A stretch of 36,259 nt of DNA from Chara braunii (Eukaryota; Streptophyta; Charophyceae; Charales; Characeae): positions 3,643,000 through 3,679,258 of the forward strand of contig BFEA01000016.1 of the NCBI GenBank assembly GCA_003427395.1, in the 5' to 3' direction. Positions within the stretch are counted from its first letter, which is position 1. Each line of letters begins with the position of its first letter. Of this stretch, positions 1-25,104 are shown one piece after another. The position numbers were made by a program, and so were the translations under genes. The notes below the pieces were generated by a model that was given only the letters and a program-made list of their open reading frames with translations, was not told the origin of the DNA and did not search any database.

Positions 1-65
<65 letters not shown>
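1..65. repeat. (GA)n microsatellite at the left edge
   Basis: A pure GA dinucleotide run occupies the first 65 bases and continues off the window, so its full length is unknown. Confidence 0.95.
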
Positions 66-70
<5 letters not shown>

Positions 71-738
71 ATTGACCGGTTGCCTCCACCATGAATGAAT
101 CACCTGTCATATTTGTTTTTCTGAGTGAAGCCGCAACAGGTCATCTAGTTCACAATTATTATCGGCAGATTCTCCCAGTCGCCCGCAGGTATTTCCACAG
201 TTGTTTTTGTATCCATGGGACTAGCATTCGCCCTGGGCATGGCACCATCACTGACTGTGTGGGGGTTTGAAACAGGTCTACCTAACACGTGTCTGGTGCA
301 GCTCAGGCATGCAAACGCTTGAGCTATAATTTGCTGACATATTTTCTTTTTTGGCAGCCAAAGTGTTGATGTTTGCACTAGTTTTCCCTTTTTTCTTTGC
401 ATGTGGGTGTTGGTTGGTGACCCTTTGAGGTGAGCTGTTTGGAACTGTTTAGATGTGGAGAAGTGTTGAGCTCGCCGTTCAAAATATGAGTGCCCATATC
501 TGCTAGCTGCTGGGGGCAATAAGCTTTTCTGTGCTGGTGTCAGAAACGAGCGAGGAAAATGGTATATGAATTTGCATGCGACAGCTCCTTCAAATGCGCA
601 GTAAAATGTTACATTGCATCCTCCTACAACTGTGTCAATGGCGGACAGATCTCAAATTTCTTTGCTGTCGAGTTTACGATCCTTTTAAAGAGGAGTGGGA
701 TATATAGTCTTTCAAGCGTTGAACTGGCTCTGAAATCT
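66..738. other. Stretch without a recognised gene, left of the U6 retrocopy
   Basis: No exon matching the missing N-terminal part of the ERGIC3-like gene can be found here. Short open frames are present but show no family motif. If the gene continues to the left, as its missing N-terminus implies, this stretch is intron. Confidence 0.4.
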
Positions 739-765
739 GTGCTGAATCTTTTTTTTTTTTTTTTC

Positions 766-797
<32 letters not shown>

Positions 798-831
798 ACG
801 GATGTCCCGAAGGACATCGGTGCTGAATCTT
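739..831. repeat. Target-site duplication pair GTGCTGAATCTT
   Basis: Perfect 12-bp direct repeats at 739-750 and 820-831 bracket the U6 retrocopy and its A tail. The length is typical of L1-type insertion. Confidence 0.9.
751..819 (-). pseudogene. Truncated, polyadenylated U6 snRNA retrocopy with 12-bp target duplication
   Basis: On the minus strand, from about 815 down to 765, lies the 5' half of U6 snRNA: the capped 5' hairpin, the AAAATTGGAACGATACAGAG segment and the AGAAGATTAGCATG segment. It stops there and is followed directly by a run of A (plus-strand T, 751-764). The insert is flanked by a perfect direct repeat, GTGCTGAATCTT, at 739-750 and 820-831. The tail plus duplication is the signature of target-primed reverse transcription by a LINE. 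About four extra bases lie between the duplication and the U6 5' end. The 3' half of U6, including the U-tract, is missing, so no functional snRNA can be made. Confidence 0.9.
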
Positions 832-1093
832 GAGTTGGGTTGCGTGGTAAACTGCCTCACGCTGCCCCGCCTGTCGAGCTTTGCATGCCTGTTTTTGCCA
901 AATTCGCTCTGTTATTCCAGTAGGCAATGGAGAGTAGCCAGTGCAACAGAAGATATGGGATTAGTGGGTTGTGGAACATGATGCATCATCAGGGGTGGGA
1001 GTCTGTGCAGAGTGCTTGTGGTTGAATGCTGGTCTGCGTTGATGGGTAAGCCTGATCCTGATCAGTGTTTCACTGTGTGGAAGGGATTTTCAG

Positions 1094-14130
<13,037 letters not shown>

Positions 14131-16357
14131 GACGAGGGTTTTTGACAGTTGGGGAGTGCAGCAAACAACTCGGTCAGGAACGTGAAGGTCGGGAAGGAAG
14201 TGGGGAGGACACTAGATTGACGTGGAGAGCTTGGAGCTCTGGCTAGTAAAGGAAGCTCTCTCAAGTTTGTTTTGACGGTCTGGGGTCAAATGCATCAAGT
14301 CTTGCTAGGGCATGCGGTTACCCGGGGCTCCGATGTTGGCTTTCTTTCTTTCTTTTCTTGTTCGTTTCTTGTGGTATAATTTGATCAGGGTGTTGAAGTT
14401 GCGGTTGAGTGCAGCAAAGGGAGACTGAAGTTGGAACGGCGAGCGGAAGAGGTTTGGGTGTCCGATAAATGGAACGAGTTTCGTTTTTAGTGTTTGCGGC
14501 AAACTTTAAAAGAGCGGTTGGGAGGAGGGAAATAGAGAAGGGTGGGGCTGTGTGCAGAAAGGGGCTGTGGAGGAGTGTCCTCCGCTGTGTGATTGATGAT
14601 TCGTCTTCGTCGCGTCCAGCAGGTGAGAGCATTCGTGATGGATTTCATTGCATTCGTCAATCACTGAAAAGGGGTTAGGAAAGGAAAGAGAATAGCGACG
14701 ATGGGTTGGCGAAAGGGGGTGCTGCAGAGAAGCATATCATTCAGTAGTGAATTCTTGACATTATCTCCTCCCCTCCAGTAAGAGGAGGTAGTGATGAATT
14801 GCATTGCGTTCGGTTTATCGTGATGAATGAATGTTCCTCTCTTCTGTGAGATGCACTTTCCTTAGAGTGTGCAATGACCTCAGTGATCAATCGTCTCCAC
14901 TTTGTTTGCTATTATGTGCAAAAGATCAAGAAGGGAAAAAAAAAAAGCCAACAACATCGTTGGTGTGCGTGGCATGTCTTACACAGCAAGCTGTTCTTTC
15001 CCAGCTCAATTTCAGCCCATGCCTGGGTTGTTAATGTCGAAGCATCAAAAGCCAGAATGTACACTCCAAGGGAAGGCAGGATCTTCCGAGTTGCCTGTCA
15101 TCCTTGCAGAGGGGTCTTCCCTTGTGTCTCGGCCATTCCCATCATCCCAGAGCAATCTTCCGCATCTCAATTATAATTATATACCACCCTTCCCCTCATG
15201 GCATCAGTGTGTCAAATGTCTTCGTCCAGTCTTTAGCCGTTTTCATTTGATGGAGCTTGTGCGTGGCAACTCCAGGGCTGTGCAGATGCGCATTCTCGAG
15301 GATTTGCCTCCTGTAGAGCTTTCCGGATGTAGGCTTCAGCTTAACTGCATCTCATGCTGCTTGTGCTTGGCAGGTTTAGCCTTTCACGGCTCTGCGCCGG
15401 TGCGCATCTCGAGGACTTGCCCCTGTAGAGCTTTCAGGATGTAGGCTCCGGTCTATACCACATGTATGGAACTTGGTTCTCTCACTTGCACCAGGGAAAA
15501 TTCCAGCAGCAGTTATGACAAGCGCAACCCTGCGCAGGTGTGCTGCAGGATATCTGTGCAGAAATCTGTTGGTTTACCTGAATAGCACTCCGAGGGTGAT
15601 TCGCTGATGTACATCCCCCAGGCTTTTTCCTTGTAGTCCTGAATGCCCCCACCACCTTTGAGAAGGATCGTGTAAATCTAGCTCAGGAAGGCATTGTGCA
15701 TGGAAAGTGGAGGAAAGGCTTCAGGGTCCTGCATGTCCTCGAGAGAGGTCTTGTTGTGGTCTGGTGGTAGTCCGTCTGTCCGCTCCTTCCAACATACTAT
15801 GGTTTATTGGCCACGGGCCGTGTATTTGACCTCAACTGGGATTGTTTGGCCGTCCGATGTAAGATTTCTTTTACGGCGGCCGCCGTTCGTCGTTGGACTT
15901 TGGATGGGCCAACGTGAGATGTGCGATGTAAACATGTTTACTGAGTCATTCGTGAGTTGCGGCGGGGCGTGCGATGTCCTTCTCCGTGTTTGTTTTGTGT
16001 TGTGCTTTTTCTTTTTCCCTTTATTCCTCTTTCGTTTTCATGTTGATGCGTGAAGGACAGACCAGGGCTCAAGTCCACCATTTGCAATGCCGCTATTGCG
16101 GAACCTGTGCAGTTTTAGACACTTTGGAGTATTTGCAGTTTCGCAGAAGAGGTGAAAAAGAAGAAAAAGAAAAAAGGACTGAAAAAGGAGTGGAATGCGG
16201 GGTGCGTGCGTCAGAAACGTGCACCACGTGGGGTTGCATCAGGAAAGATCTTGCTGGCGGTTGCTGTTAAGGTCACGAGTGCGAACCCGGTGGGCGGGGT
16301 TGTGTCAGGAAAGATGTTGCCAATGGTCGCTGTCAGGAAAGATCTTGCCTCCCTCCA
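14131..16357. other. Downstream stretch, no second gene recognised
   Basis: It presumably starts with the 3' UTR of the ERGIC3-like gene; no clear poly(A) signal is visible. Open frames here carry no family motif. A diverged ~85-bp direct repeat lies at about 15255-15339 and 15362-15449 (shared GTAGAGCTTTC and GGATGTAGGCT). AGGAAAGAT followed by CTTGC or GTTGC occurs three times between 16230 and 16350. Confidence 0.5.
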
Positions 16358-16968
16358 TTGACGTCTCACCTTTTTCCGTCCGCCCGACCTGCACCTGATC
16401 TCCGCCTCACCTCCATCTTCTCTCCGCCCTCTGTCCGCTCTCCCTCGTTCCTCCACTTCCTTTCTACCCTCGACCTCAGCCTGGCCTCCTCCCTTCCTCC
16501 CTCGGCCCTCAGCCCTCTCTCCTCTCTCGCTCTTTTCTTGGACATTCCTCCTCCCTCAGCCCTCACTTCTTCCTCCCTCCTCCTGTCCTTCGGCCTTCGC
16601 TTCTCCGTCCCTCCTTCCTTGGGACCTCAATTCTCCGTTCCTGCTTCCTTCCCTTGGCCCTCGCTTCTCCCGCCCTCCTTCCTTGGGACCTCAATTCTCC
16701 GTTCCTGCTTCCTTCCCTCAGCCCTCACTTCTCACTCCCTCATTCCTTCCCTTGGCCCTCACGTCTATCTCCTCCTTCCTTCCTTTGGCTCTCACTTCTA
16801 CCTCCCTCCTCCCTTCCCTCAGCCATCACTTCTCCCTCCCTCCGTCCCCCTTTTGCCGGTTCCCCTCGACCCTCCCTCCCTCCCTTCTCCCATGGCCCTT
16901 CATCCTCCCTCGGCCTTTGTTGTTGAATGATCAGAATGCTGCATGTTTTTCTTTGCTCCCCGTGTGCG

Positions 16969-17006
<38 letters not shown>

Positions 17007-17180
17007 AAGGTAGCCTCACCTCCTCCTCCCTCCCCCCATTCATGCCTCAGTGGTCTTCTGTCCTTCCTCCATCCCTGCTTCCTCCCTCCTTCCTACGTCT
17101 TCCGCCTTCCTTCCCTCCTATCCCTCGGTTGTCCCCCATGCCTTCCGTCCTCTGTGCCTCCTTCCACCATTCTTTCCGCT
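16358..17180. repeat. Polypyrimidine tract with 65-bp periodicity
   Basis: The plus strand is dominated by CCT/CTC words. GGGACCTCAATTCTCCGTTC occurs at about 16620 and 16685, 65 bp apart, with related units around it. The long Ser/Pro/Leu open frames across it follow from the composition. A (GA)n run sits at 16972-17001. Confidence 0.8.
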
Positions 17181-17238
17181 CTACCTAGAGACTGGATTTC
17201 TCGGTTTGTTCAGCACATTTCGTTTGCCCCTGCATGTG

Positions 17239-17276
17239 CGCGCGCGCGCGCTCGAGAGAGAGAGAGAGAGAGAGAG
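17239..17276. repeat. (CG)n then (GA)n microsatellite
   Basis: GCGCGCGCGCG passes into a GA run. Confidence 0.9.
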
Positions 17277-17527
17277 GCCCAGGTTCTGATTCGACATTTT
17301 GTGGCAGACATTGATTGGACATTCGACAGGGAGACTATTTTTGGACTTCGCTATCGCGCCCATGTTCGTCTCCCCTCTCCCCCATCTCCTCATGCGTGGT
17401 TTCTCCCCATGTGCGTGCTCAAGGAGGGACCTTTCATCTGTGTATGCGGTCCCTCCCCTCCCTCTCACATGTGAGGTGTATGATGGGATGTCGCGTCTGT
17501 ATCTGACAGGTCAGGTCTATCTTTGAG

Positions 17528-17528
<1 letters not shown>

Positions 17529-17565
<37 letters not shown>

Positions 17566-17577
17566 GCGTGCTCGCAC

Positions 17578-17656
<79 letters not shown>

Positions 17657-17657
17657 N

Positions 17658-17749
<92 letters not shown>
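17529..17749. repeat. Long (CA)n(GA)n microsatellite with an ambiguous base
   Basis: CA repeats from 17529 to 17693 are interrupted by GCGCGTGCTCG (about 17563) and an N at 17657. GA repeats follow to 17749. Confidence 0.97.
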
Positions 17750-17752
<3 letters not shown>

Positions 17753-18059
17753 GCCACACTGTCCATGAAGTTATTCTAACGCATGCTGTGCGGTCTCTTC
17801 TGTGACTTTTGGCTTCCATGAAATGCTCCAAGTCCCTCAAGCAAACAGCAAACTGTCAAGCAGATTGGATGCGGAGTGCTTCATTCAAAAATTTGAAGAC
17901 CACTACTTGACAACAGCTGTACTATCATAATTCAAGGGGACTTCAAACAGCTCCCCTTGGCCAATTCTCAATCACATCATCTCAGCCCACCCCCTGCCAT
18001 TTCGCAATCACACTATCTCGGTCCTCTGAACTGAGTCTCACACACACACATGCTGTAGC

Positions 18060-18450
18060 TCTGCTTTATTCTACTCTTCTCTAACACTACTGTACTCTAC
18101 TAGACTGCTATATTATACTCTCCTGTTCTACTCTACTCTCTACTCTTTATTCCCTACTCTACTCTCTACTCTAGACTTTAATCTTCTCTTCTCTTCTCTT
18201 CTCTTCTCTTCTCTACTCCTCTACTCTACTCTACTCTACTCTACTCTACTCTACTCTACTCTCTACTCTCCTCTGGTCTACTCTCAACTTCTACTCTCTT
18301 CACTGTGTACTCTACTCTCTACTCTGTACTCTCTACCCTACTGTACTCTAGTATGCTTTTCTATGCTGCATTCTTCTCTACTCCACTCCTCTCTACTCTA
18401 CAGGCTATATTCCTCTACTCTACTTCACTCTCTACACGTTCTCTACTCCT
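18060..18450. repeat. TCTAC/TCTTC pentanucleotide repeat region
   Basis: Nearly 400 bp of CTCTACT and CTTCT words in imperfect tandem, pyrimidine-rich on the plus strand. Confidence 0.9.
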
Positions 18451-19791
18451 CTCAGGTACATGGTGTTTGTGGTGTGGGCCCTTTCAACATATCGTGATGG
18501 TTGACTGTCCTGGCGGGACCTTGGGAGGTGGTTAATTCTCTTTCTCCTCGGTATGTACTATCTATGGCGTGGGGGGTTGTGGCTTATGTCTTTAAACTGC
18601 CAGTACACGTCCCCAGCCTTGCAGAAAATGCAGCTCATCGCCTATGAAAATTTTGCAGGCTCGACCTACAGGACGACAATGGCTGGCTGCAGCAGCCGAA
18701 CAGAAAGTGCATAGGCGGCTGTTCGCAGAAGTTTGATGTGCAGTAACCCGCCTCCAGGCCTAGGTGTACTGGTGGTTTAAGGCCTGTCGCCGCTGTCGGT
18801 AAAGACGCCTACAGGCTACAACACCATTCTATCTCATTAAGGTTCGATGTACCTCATTCAGCTGGTTGTTCAAACACTCCACCATTTCTGAGACCTGAAG
18901 CCAAAAAGCGCCGTTCTATCTCGTTAAGGTTTTATCAACTTTTATGTACCTCACCATTGCTGGTTTTTTAACTGCCTACGTATCCCATTTTTTTGGTTCC
19001 TGTATTCACACGCTACTGGAGGTTTCACACACTCCATCAATACCCTTTCCTCATGTGGGCGGAGCCCTGCGGGTCCGTCTTGTTCTCAAATGAAACTTTT
19101 TGAGTCTTGCTCAGCACGGGGATCTGAATGACAGCAGGCAAGGTGATAACCGGTCTGCTTTGTTGTATATATATTTTTTGATTGGTAAGCAGAGCTTCGG
19201 GCGAAACATATGCGATGAGGAGGAGGAAAAAATGGTCTCTAGGTTTCTGATATTTCCCCAATCCCTTGATGAGAGAATCTGGTCTCTTGCGATGGTGGTT
19301 TTGGGATAGTACCGTAGAGTTCCAAGTCCTGAATGTTGCACAGATCGTGACCGTGGTTTTAGAAGGGAACATCGTGAAGTCCTGACAGTTATGCACACAT
19401 GGCAGTTGATAAGAAGATCATGAGTTCGAAGTCCTGACTCCTGAGCAGTAGAAGAGAACCTGCATCAGCGGTATCCACAATACTTTTGCATTTCTAGTAT
19501 TTCTACAATGTTACGTACTCCCTAAACGTCACAAGGGCTGCATCTGAACCGCTGTCTTCGCTGATCACGAAAGGTATGGTCGAGGGCCAATGGGCCCTGC
19601 TTCCTTTTTACCCATCACAAGTAAGACAGCCGCGGGCAGGCAAAAAGAAATAGGGTCGACCAGTAGGCCTTCCCGGTGGCCCCACCCTGCCGATTAGGGC
19701 GGGGGGCGGGGGGCGGCAGGCATCCCATTAATTGTGAGAGATAGCTATGCTTGTAGGGGTCCCCCTGTTTAGGCTTAGGAGTAGTGGCAGG
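18451..19791. other. No recognised gene
   Basis: Open frames here carry no recognised motif. The stretch 18600-18780 shares words with 13530-13660 (CTCATCGCCTAT, GTACTGGTGGT), which suggests two diverged copies of an unnamed dispersed repeat. Confidence 0.35.
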
Positions 19792-19812
19792 NNNNNNNNN
19801 NNNNNNNNNNNN
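19792..19812. other. Assembly gap (21 N) followed by an A run
   Basis: Twenty-one N bases, then A24 to 19836. The poly(A) could be the tail of an insertion or an assembly breakpoint. Confidence 0.95.
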
Positions 19813-20446
19813 AAAAAAAAAAAAAAAAAAAAAAAACGCTGTGGAAAGAGGGGAGGCAGTCAGGTTGCATGCTGGGATGGCACACTTTTAGAGAATGGAT
19901 TTGGCAGGATGCGTTTAGCAATCAAAATGGAAGGAACGAATTTGACACTGGAGGCCATGATGTAGGGCACCTAAAATTTGGAGTTTTCAAGACCTTCATC
20001 GATCCGACAGCACTTTTGGTGGTGGGCAAAACTGCCCTGCCGGAGGGTAGGGCAGTCTTCTGAATGGCGGAACAGTGTATTCTTGCTTTTTTTTTATTTT
20101 TAAAAGGTCTCTTTATTATTAGGGCCCAGTGCCCAAGGCAATATACAAAAAATTATGAAGGTTTCAGATTCAGGGGCCACAAGGTCTCCACGAACTTCTC
20201 TGTGAGGTGGAGCCCCTCCCCTGTAGCCAGAGATGAGTATAAGCCTTGAGATGAAACAACCTAGACCAATAAAAAAAATTAGGAAAAATCTTGCAAAAGA
20301 AAAACAGCACTACGTACTAAAAAGCCTACACACGCCTACAAAAACAACCAATTAAACAACAACTAATAAAACAACTATTTTAAAAAGATCACAATTTGCT
20401 AAACAAAGAACAATGTCTGAACAATGTCTGTAAAATTTAAACCTCA

Positions 20447-21965
20447 TCACTTGCGGTCTGCAAAAAAGACCCAAAAAGGAAGTCTCCTGTGCATGTATCT
20501 ATAGTGACAAGCGCAGGGCAGGAGACCCAATGCTTTTGGAACCAGGAACCAGGAAACGCCTGCACGCAAACTCATCGGTTTTCCCAATCTGTGTTTCCAG
20601 TCCAGATAGAAGATATGGCGCAGACCTCTTTTGATCCTATGAAGCATCTGTTGTGTCGAGGGCGATTCCTTGGACCGCACCACGTCATTTCTTTGTCTCC
20701 ATAGATGCCAAAGCACTGTTGCTACAAAGGGATTCATAGACATTTGCCTGGGGCTTCGAAAGCTGCAGCACTATTGTACCCAGTAAAATGGATACATTTG
20801 ACCAAGTATCTCCCCATTGCTGTGGCCCAGATATCTTTAGCATTTTTGCATGAGATCCAGATGTGTTGTCCTCCACAAGGTGGGGGATTAAGCATGCTTT
20901 GCAGAAAGGTGTACCCTGTTTTCGACGACGATACAGAAAAGCAGCAGTAGGGATAGCATTGTGCACTATTTGCCATAGCAGACCGGCGTGCTTTGCCACT
21001 CGCAGAGAGGGGAGCAATCGCCAAAAAATCGTTAGTTGGTCGATGTGTATATCGATTCCAAGAACATGCCGTTTTTTGACTATGGTCCAATCCACGTCTA
21101 CATCCGGTAGAAGCATTAAATAAGCGAATTTATCAGAGTGTTGTGTTAGAGATACAACAGTGTCCGGCTTTCGCCGGTCTTCCCAATACGAATCCCTAGG
21201 ATCCAACATCAGATCCTTGGAAGCAGTCTGGGTTTTATATGGCAAAAAAGTGATACTGAATGATTGTTTCTCTTCCAAAATGCAGATAGCAGTTGTTGAT
21301 GTTAAGGCAGAAATTATGGGGGCTGAGGAGGATCTGGATAACGCAGTACCGAGTCCTGTTTGTCCATTTTTCGCTGTCCAACTGGTCATTTTCCATTCGT
21401 CATCAGTTAACTGTGTTTGCAGGCGTCACAGTGTGTGGGTTAGATCTTCAGTATCTTGTGGAAACCAGGAGCCTGGCAAGTATCGTCTCTGACTTATGAT
21501 CTGTGTCCATTCCGCTGGTATTGCCACAAGAATATCTCGCAAATTTTGTCTCCATGTTCTGAGTCCATAGAGGGCACGTTGCATCTGACCCTCTTCTTTC
21601 CATCTATTGTTAGTCTCGTCCCAAAGGTGGGCCAATGTGACCACTTCGCAGGACATCCAACTATGGCCAAAAGTTCCCGTGCCTATCACACGAAAAGGCT
21701 GTCCGTCAGTAAGTAGTATGTTGGGATTGTTAAAAATAGGTTGTGACAGAAGGCGATCATACTGTAGCGCAGGGGCCATTCTTTGGGGAAGAATTTGCCT
21801 CCATGCTTCTAATAAGTTCCTCCATATTGGAGACACTGCCGTCTTTCTACAATACTTGTCCATAAACAATGCCAAATTGACAATATTGGAATTTGAGGTG
21901 AAACCGAAGTTAGAGGAGAGTAAGCATTTGGCCAAAGCCTTCCAAGTTCCAAGTGGCAGTCTCAT
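20447..21965 (-). pseudogene. LINE ORF2 C-terminal region (zf-RVT-like), frameshifted
   Basis: Three overlapping frames (21965-21426, 21389-20685, 20743-20447) together give the plant-LINE C-terminus. IFWRLLPSL, HNAIPTAAFLYRR and FCKAC resemble the zf-RVT core, and TVLWHLWRQRNDVV is the typical tail motif. At least two frameshifts are needed to read through. A T8 homopolymer near 21967-21975 marks the shift from the reverse transcriptase frame. Confidence 0.8.
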
Positions 21966-22059
21966 CAGTAAAAAAAAATCTAGGTATCTATTTGGTTAAC
22001 AAGGCTCAAATCTGTAATTGTGGATCAAGCATGAAAGCGGACTCATCCATTTTCTCTTT

Positions 22060-23220
22060 CTATATATAATTTGCCGCGGCACGTTTGATATGTTTGTACA
22101 TGGAAGGTTGCAAAACAGTCATGGAGTGTTCATACCAAATTCTAGCAAAAACTGCATTGTTGATTGTCAGGACTCGGTCATACAGGCCAGCTCCTTCAGA
22201 TTTAACCCATGCTGCTTGGACAGAGTTAATCTTATCAACAATCTGTGCTGTACTGCGGCTAATTTTGCCATTGAAATTGATATAGTAACTCAACGGTCTC
22301 TCCATTTCCTCAGAATCAACGAGTTGTAACCCCCAATGATGAGGAAGAGAAATATGCGATGGGACCATTAAAACTGTTTTTTGCCAGTTGATCTTGGCTT
22401 CTGATACTCGGGAAAAATTTAGTATGGTATCTTTAAGGGCTTCAAAAGCATTATCATCAATGAAAATGAACAGAGAAGTGTCATCTGCAAAGGATTGACC
22501 TTTTGCTTCCTGATTTGGGGGATATCGTAAACCTGTGATGCGATTGTCAGCCCGAATCATGGCATGCAATGCTTCTATGTACAATATATAAAGATAGGGG
22601 GCAAGAGGGCACCCCTGTCTTACTGACCAAGTTAGAACTATGGGATCAGAGAGCTTACCATTGACAATCAGTCTAGTAGTAGCCCCAGTAAAAAGTGCTC
22701 GCACGTAGTCCACAAATTTGGGGCCAAAGTTTAGTCTAGCAAGAAACAGGAAGAGAAAATCCCAGTTGACACGATCATATGCTTTCTCAAAATCAAGAAG
22801 GAGGACACCGACTGGCTGTTCAACACGGTTGATCTATTCAATTCCTTGGCAAACAGCCATTACAGTGTCTATAATTTGCCGGTTCTGCAAGAAACCAGTC
22901 TGATCTTGATGAATGAGGTTGGGCAACACTCTTTGAATACGATTGGCCAGCATTCCAGAGATAATTTTGTATAAGGTAGCAGTAAGAGTTATCGGTCTCT
23001 TATTCCTGATTTGTGTCTTATCTCCCTTCTTATGGATGAGAGTCAAAAACCCTTGTACATGGGTTGGGGGCATCGCTTGTCCTTCAGACAAAGCATTTAG
23101 AAGCTTCAGAATGTCCGGGGTGACAGGTGATGAGCAACAACGTACAAGTTCAGTAGGTATCCCATCAATACAAGTGGTTTTCCTAAGCGGCAGTTGTTGA
23201 ATTGCTTGTCGCACTTCCAA
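22060..23220 (-). pseudogene. LINE reverse transcriptase domain, one in-frame stop
   Basis: One frame runs from 23220 to 22060 with a TAG at 22831-22833. It contains TLIHKKGDKTQIRNKRPI, DQTGFLQNRQI, LLLDFEKAYDRVNW (motif A, first catalytic Asp at 22789-22791), RQGCPLAPYLYILYIEAL and SFADDTSLFI (motif C as FADD, 22480-22491). Both Asp residues of the FADD box are kept. The frame closes again at a TAG just below 22060, where a Trp codon would be expected. Confidence 0.9.
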
Positions 23221-23495
23221 TTAAGAAAATGCTGAGTCCACTGCTGTTTTTTCCTGATTCGTCAGGCCAGTAGATAAGCACGACCAAATACGATTTTGAC
23301 AATGTCGCAACATATCATCTGTGTACAGTCGAGTAGAAAAAAGATCTGTGTAAAAAACAGTAGCGTAGTCAAGTATAAGTTTTGTGGTGTGGGCGTTGGG
23401 CTATGTGAGCTGGAATGAATGTTCCAGTTTCAATATCATCGACTCCGTGTTTAGAGGCCATCCTCTAGCGAAGTGCTCTTTAGTCATTTTATTGC

Positions 23496-24617
23496 CTACG
23501 ACCATCCACTTTCTCTCAGTCCAAATTGTTGTTTTTTCTTGCTAAGCTCTATAAAGGTTTGCAGCGAAGACATCGCATCGGCCCTATATAGCTCAAGTAG
23601 GACTGCATCAAGAACTGTTGAATCCGATAGTTGAGTCAAAATATCGTGCAAAGATAGTGCTTGGTCTTTGACGCGCGTCAATCGGCGACATTCCGCCATT
23701 TTGACTCTACCTTGTCTAGCCAAGGAGTGAAAGGCTATCTCTAATCTGCGAGGTGGCTGCAACTGAGGCGGCATTGTGAAAATTTCATGCTTCCACATGT
23801 CTTGTAATTCCTTGATAAATTGTCTGTCTTGACCCAGCCACGTCGGGAGTCTACAGAGATCTCTGTATCGATGAATATGCAATCCTCGTTTGAGTGTAAC
23901 CATGATGGGGAGATGATCCGATCCAGGAGATGGGATTACCTCAACCTGTTGGAGCAAAGACAGCAGTTGCGGTGTCAAGAAGCAGATATCCAGCCGACTG
24001 CGGGGCAGTCATTGAGAAGCCGTCAAAGAGGTGTCTATCCATGTATATACTGGATCTTGCAAATTGAGATGTCTTTGTGCGTCAGTCCAATTATATTGAG
24101 CTGCCAATGCGGTGAGTTTCAGCATTGTCTGTGAGGGTAGTTGCATTGCTGTCGAGTCTATATTAGACTGCAATAATGTATTCCAATCCCCAATAAGTAT
24201 GAGATTGTCCAATCGGGGGACCGTGCCAAGTAAGAAATCGAAAAAACTGGATCGATGTCGGACTTCTGACGGAGCATAAACATTATATATGCCCCACATT
24301 TGACGGTCCAGTTCAAAAGCAATCCAAATCCACTTGCCTTCACAATCCCAAAAGTAGTCTTTCAGTGTTATAGGCAAGTTTGGGATAAGCAATATTGCCA
24401 CCCCTCCCTTCGTCCCAGAGGCCGATGCCCACAACTGAGGGCCAGGCCACCAAGACAATTGAGCATTTACAGCTCGTCTGTCCAACTTTGTTTCTTGCAC
24501 GGAGACAATCGCCGCACTGTTATTCCTAGCTACCGTTTTTATCAATGATCGTTTATACGCCGCTCGTCGTGAGCCTAGTCCTCGCACATCCCAAGACAAT
24601 ATTTTGACTTTATCCAT
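23496..24617 (-). pseudogene. LINE endonuclease domain (exonuclease-endonuclease-phosphatase fold), one in-frame stop
   Basis: Starts at ATG 24617 with MDKVKILSWDVRGLGS. QETK (Glu42), GDWNT (Asp144, Asn146) and, past a TGA at 24006-24008, SDH (about residues 233-235) mark the APE-like active site that nicks target DNA. The usual Asn of the WNVRG motif is Asp here. The frame remains open to 23496 after the single stop. It is followed by sequence leading to the reverse transcriptase. Confidence 0.9.
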
Positions 24618-24830
24618 CTCACAAACAGCAAAGGAAGGGAGAGGAACATCTCAAAGAGATAGAAAATGATGTGACTTAAGAAAAAAGAACAAAAGGAAAA
24701 AAAGAGAAGAGAAGATTCAATAGAGAGGGAAAAAAAGGAGAAGATAGTGTCCTGTTTCAAAAAGTTTATACTGTCATGGCATGCAGAAATTGACTTCATG
24801 GAGGCGCTCCGCTGTCCATAATCCACCTAG

Positions 24831-25103
24831 TTAAGTCGTCGTCGTCATCGCTCCTTTCGGATCAACAAACAAGCGCCATGGGATCCATCTTGCTCGAGGC
24901 ATATTTGACACTTCATATGCCGTGTCTGTCTGGCGGGTGTCCAGAAAAAGAAAGATGAGAGATGTCTGTACACCAGACAAGTGTTTATTGGGAATTTTTA
25001 TCCATTGCACTTCGGGCCACTTCCATAGCCGATATCCTTGACCCAACCATTTCTGGATTTCTGAGATGGTGTCAGCAATGCCAGGTTCCACGTAACACGA
25101 AAT
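24831..25103 (-). pseudogene. Presumed LINE ORF1 fragment, 3' part
   Basis: A stop-free frame reads VEPGIADTISEIQKWLGQG, WPEVQWIKIPNKHLSG and ARWIPWRLFVDPKG. It lies where ORF1 would sit, upstream of the endonuclease. I recognise no zinc knuckle, so the assignment rests on position. Confidence 0.45.
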
Positions 25104-25104
25104 A

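Noticed and set aside
16358-16930. 190-codon Ser/Pro/Leu open frame
   Set aside because: It lies wholly in a polypyrimidine repeat tract, and similar frames open in more than one phase.
19037-19398. 119-codon minus-strand frame
   Set aside because: No motif recognised and two overlapping frames are equally open.
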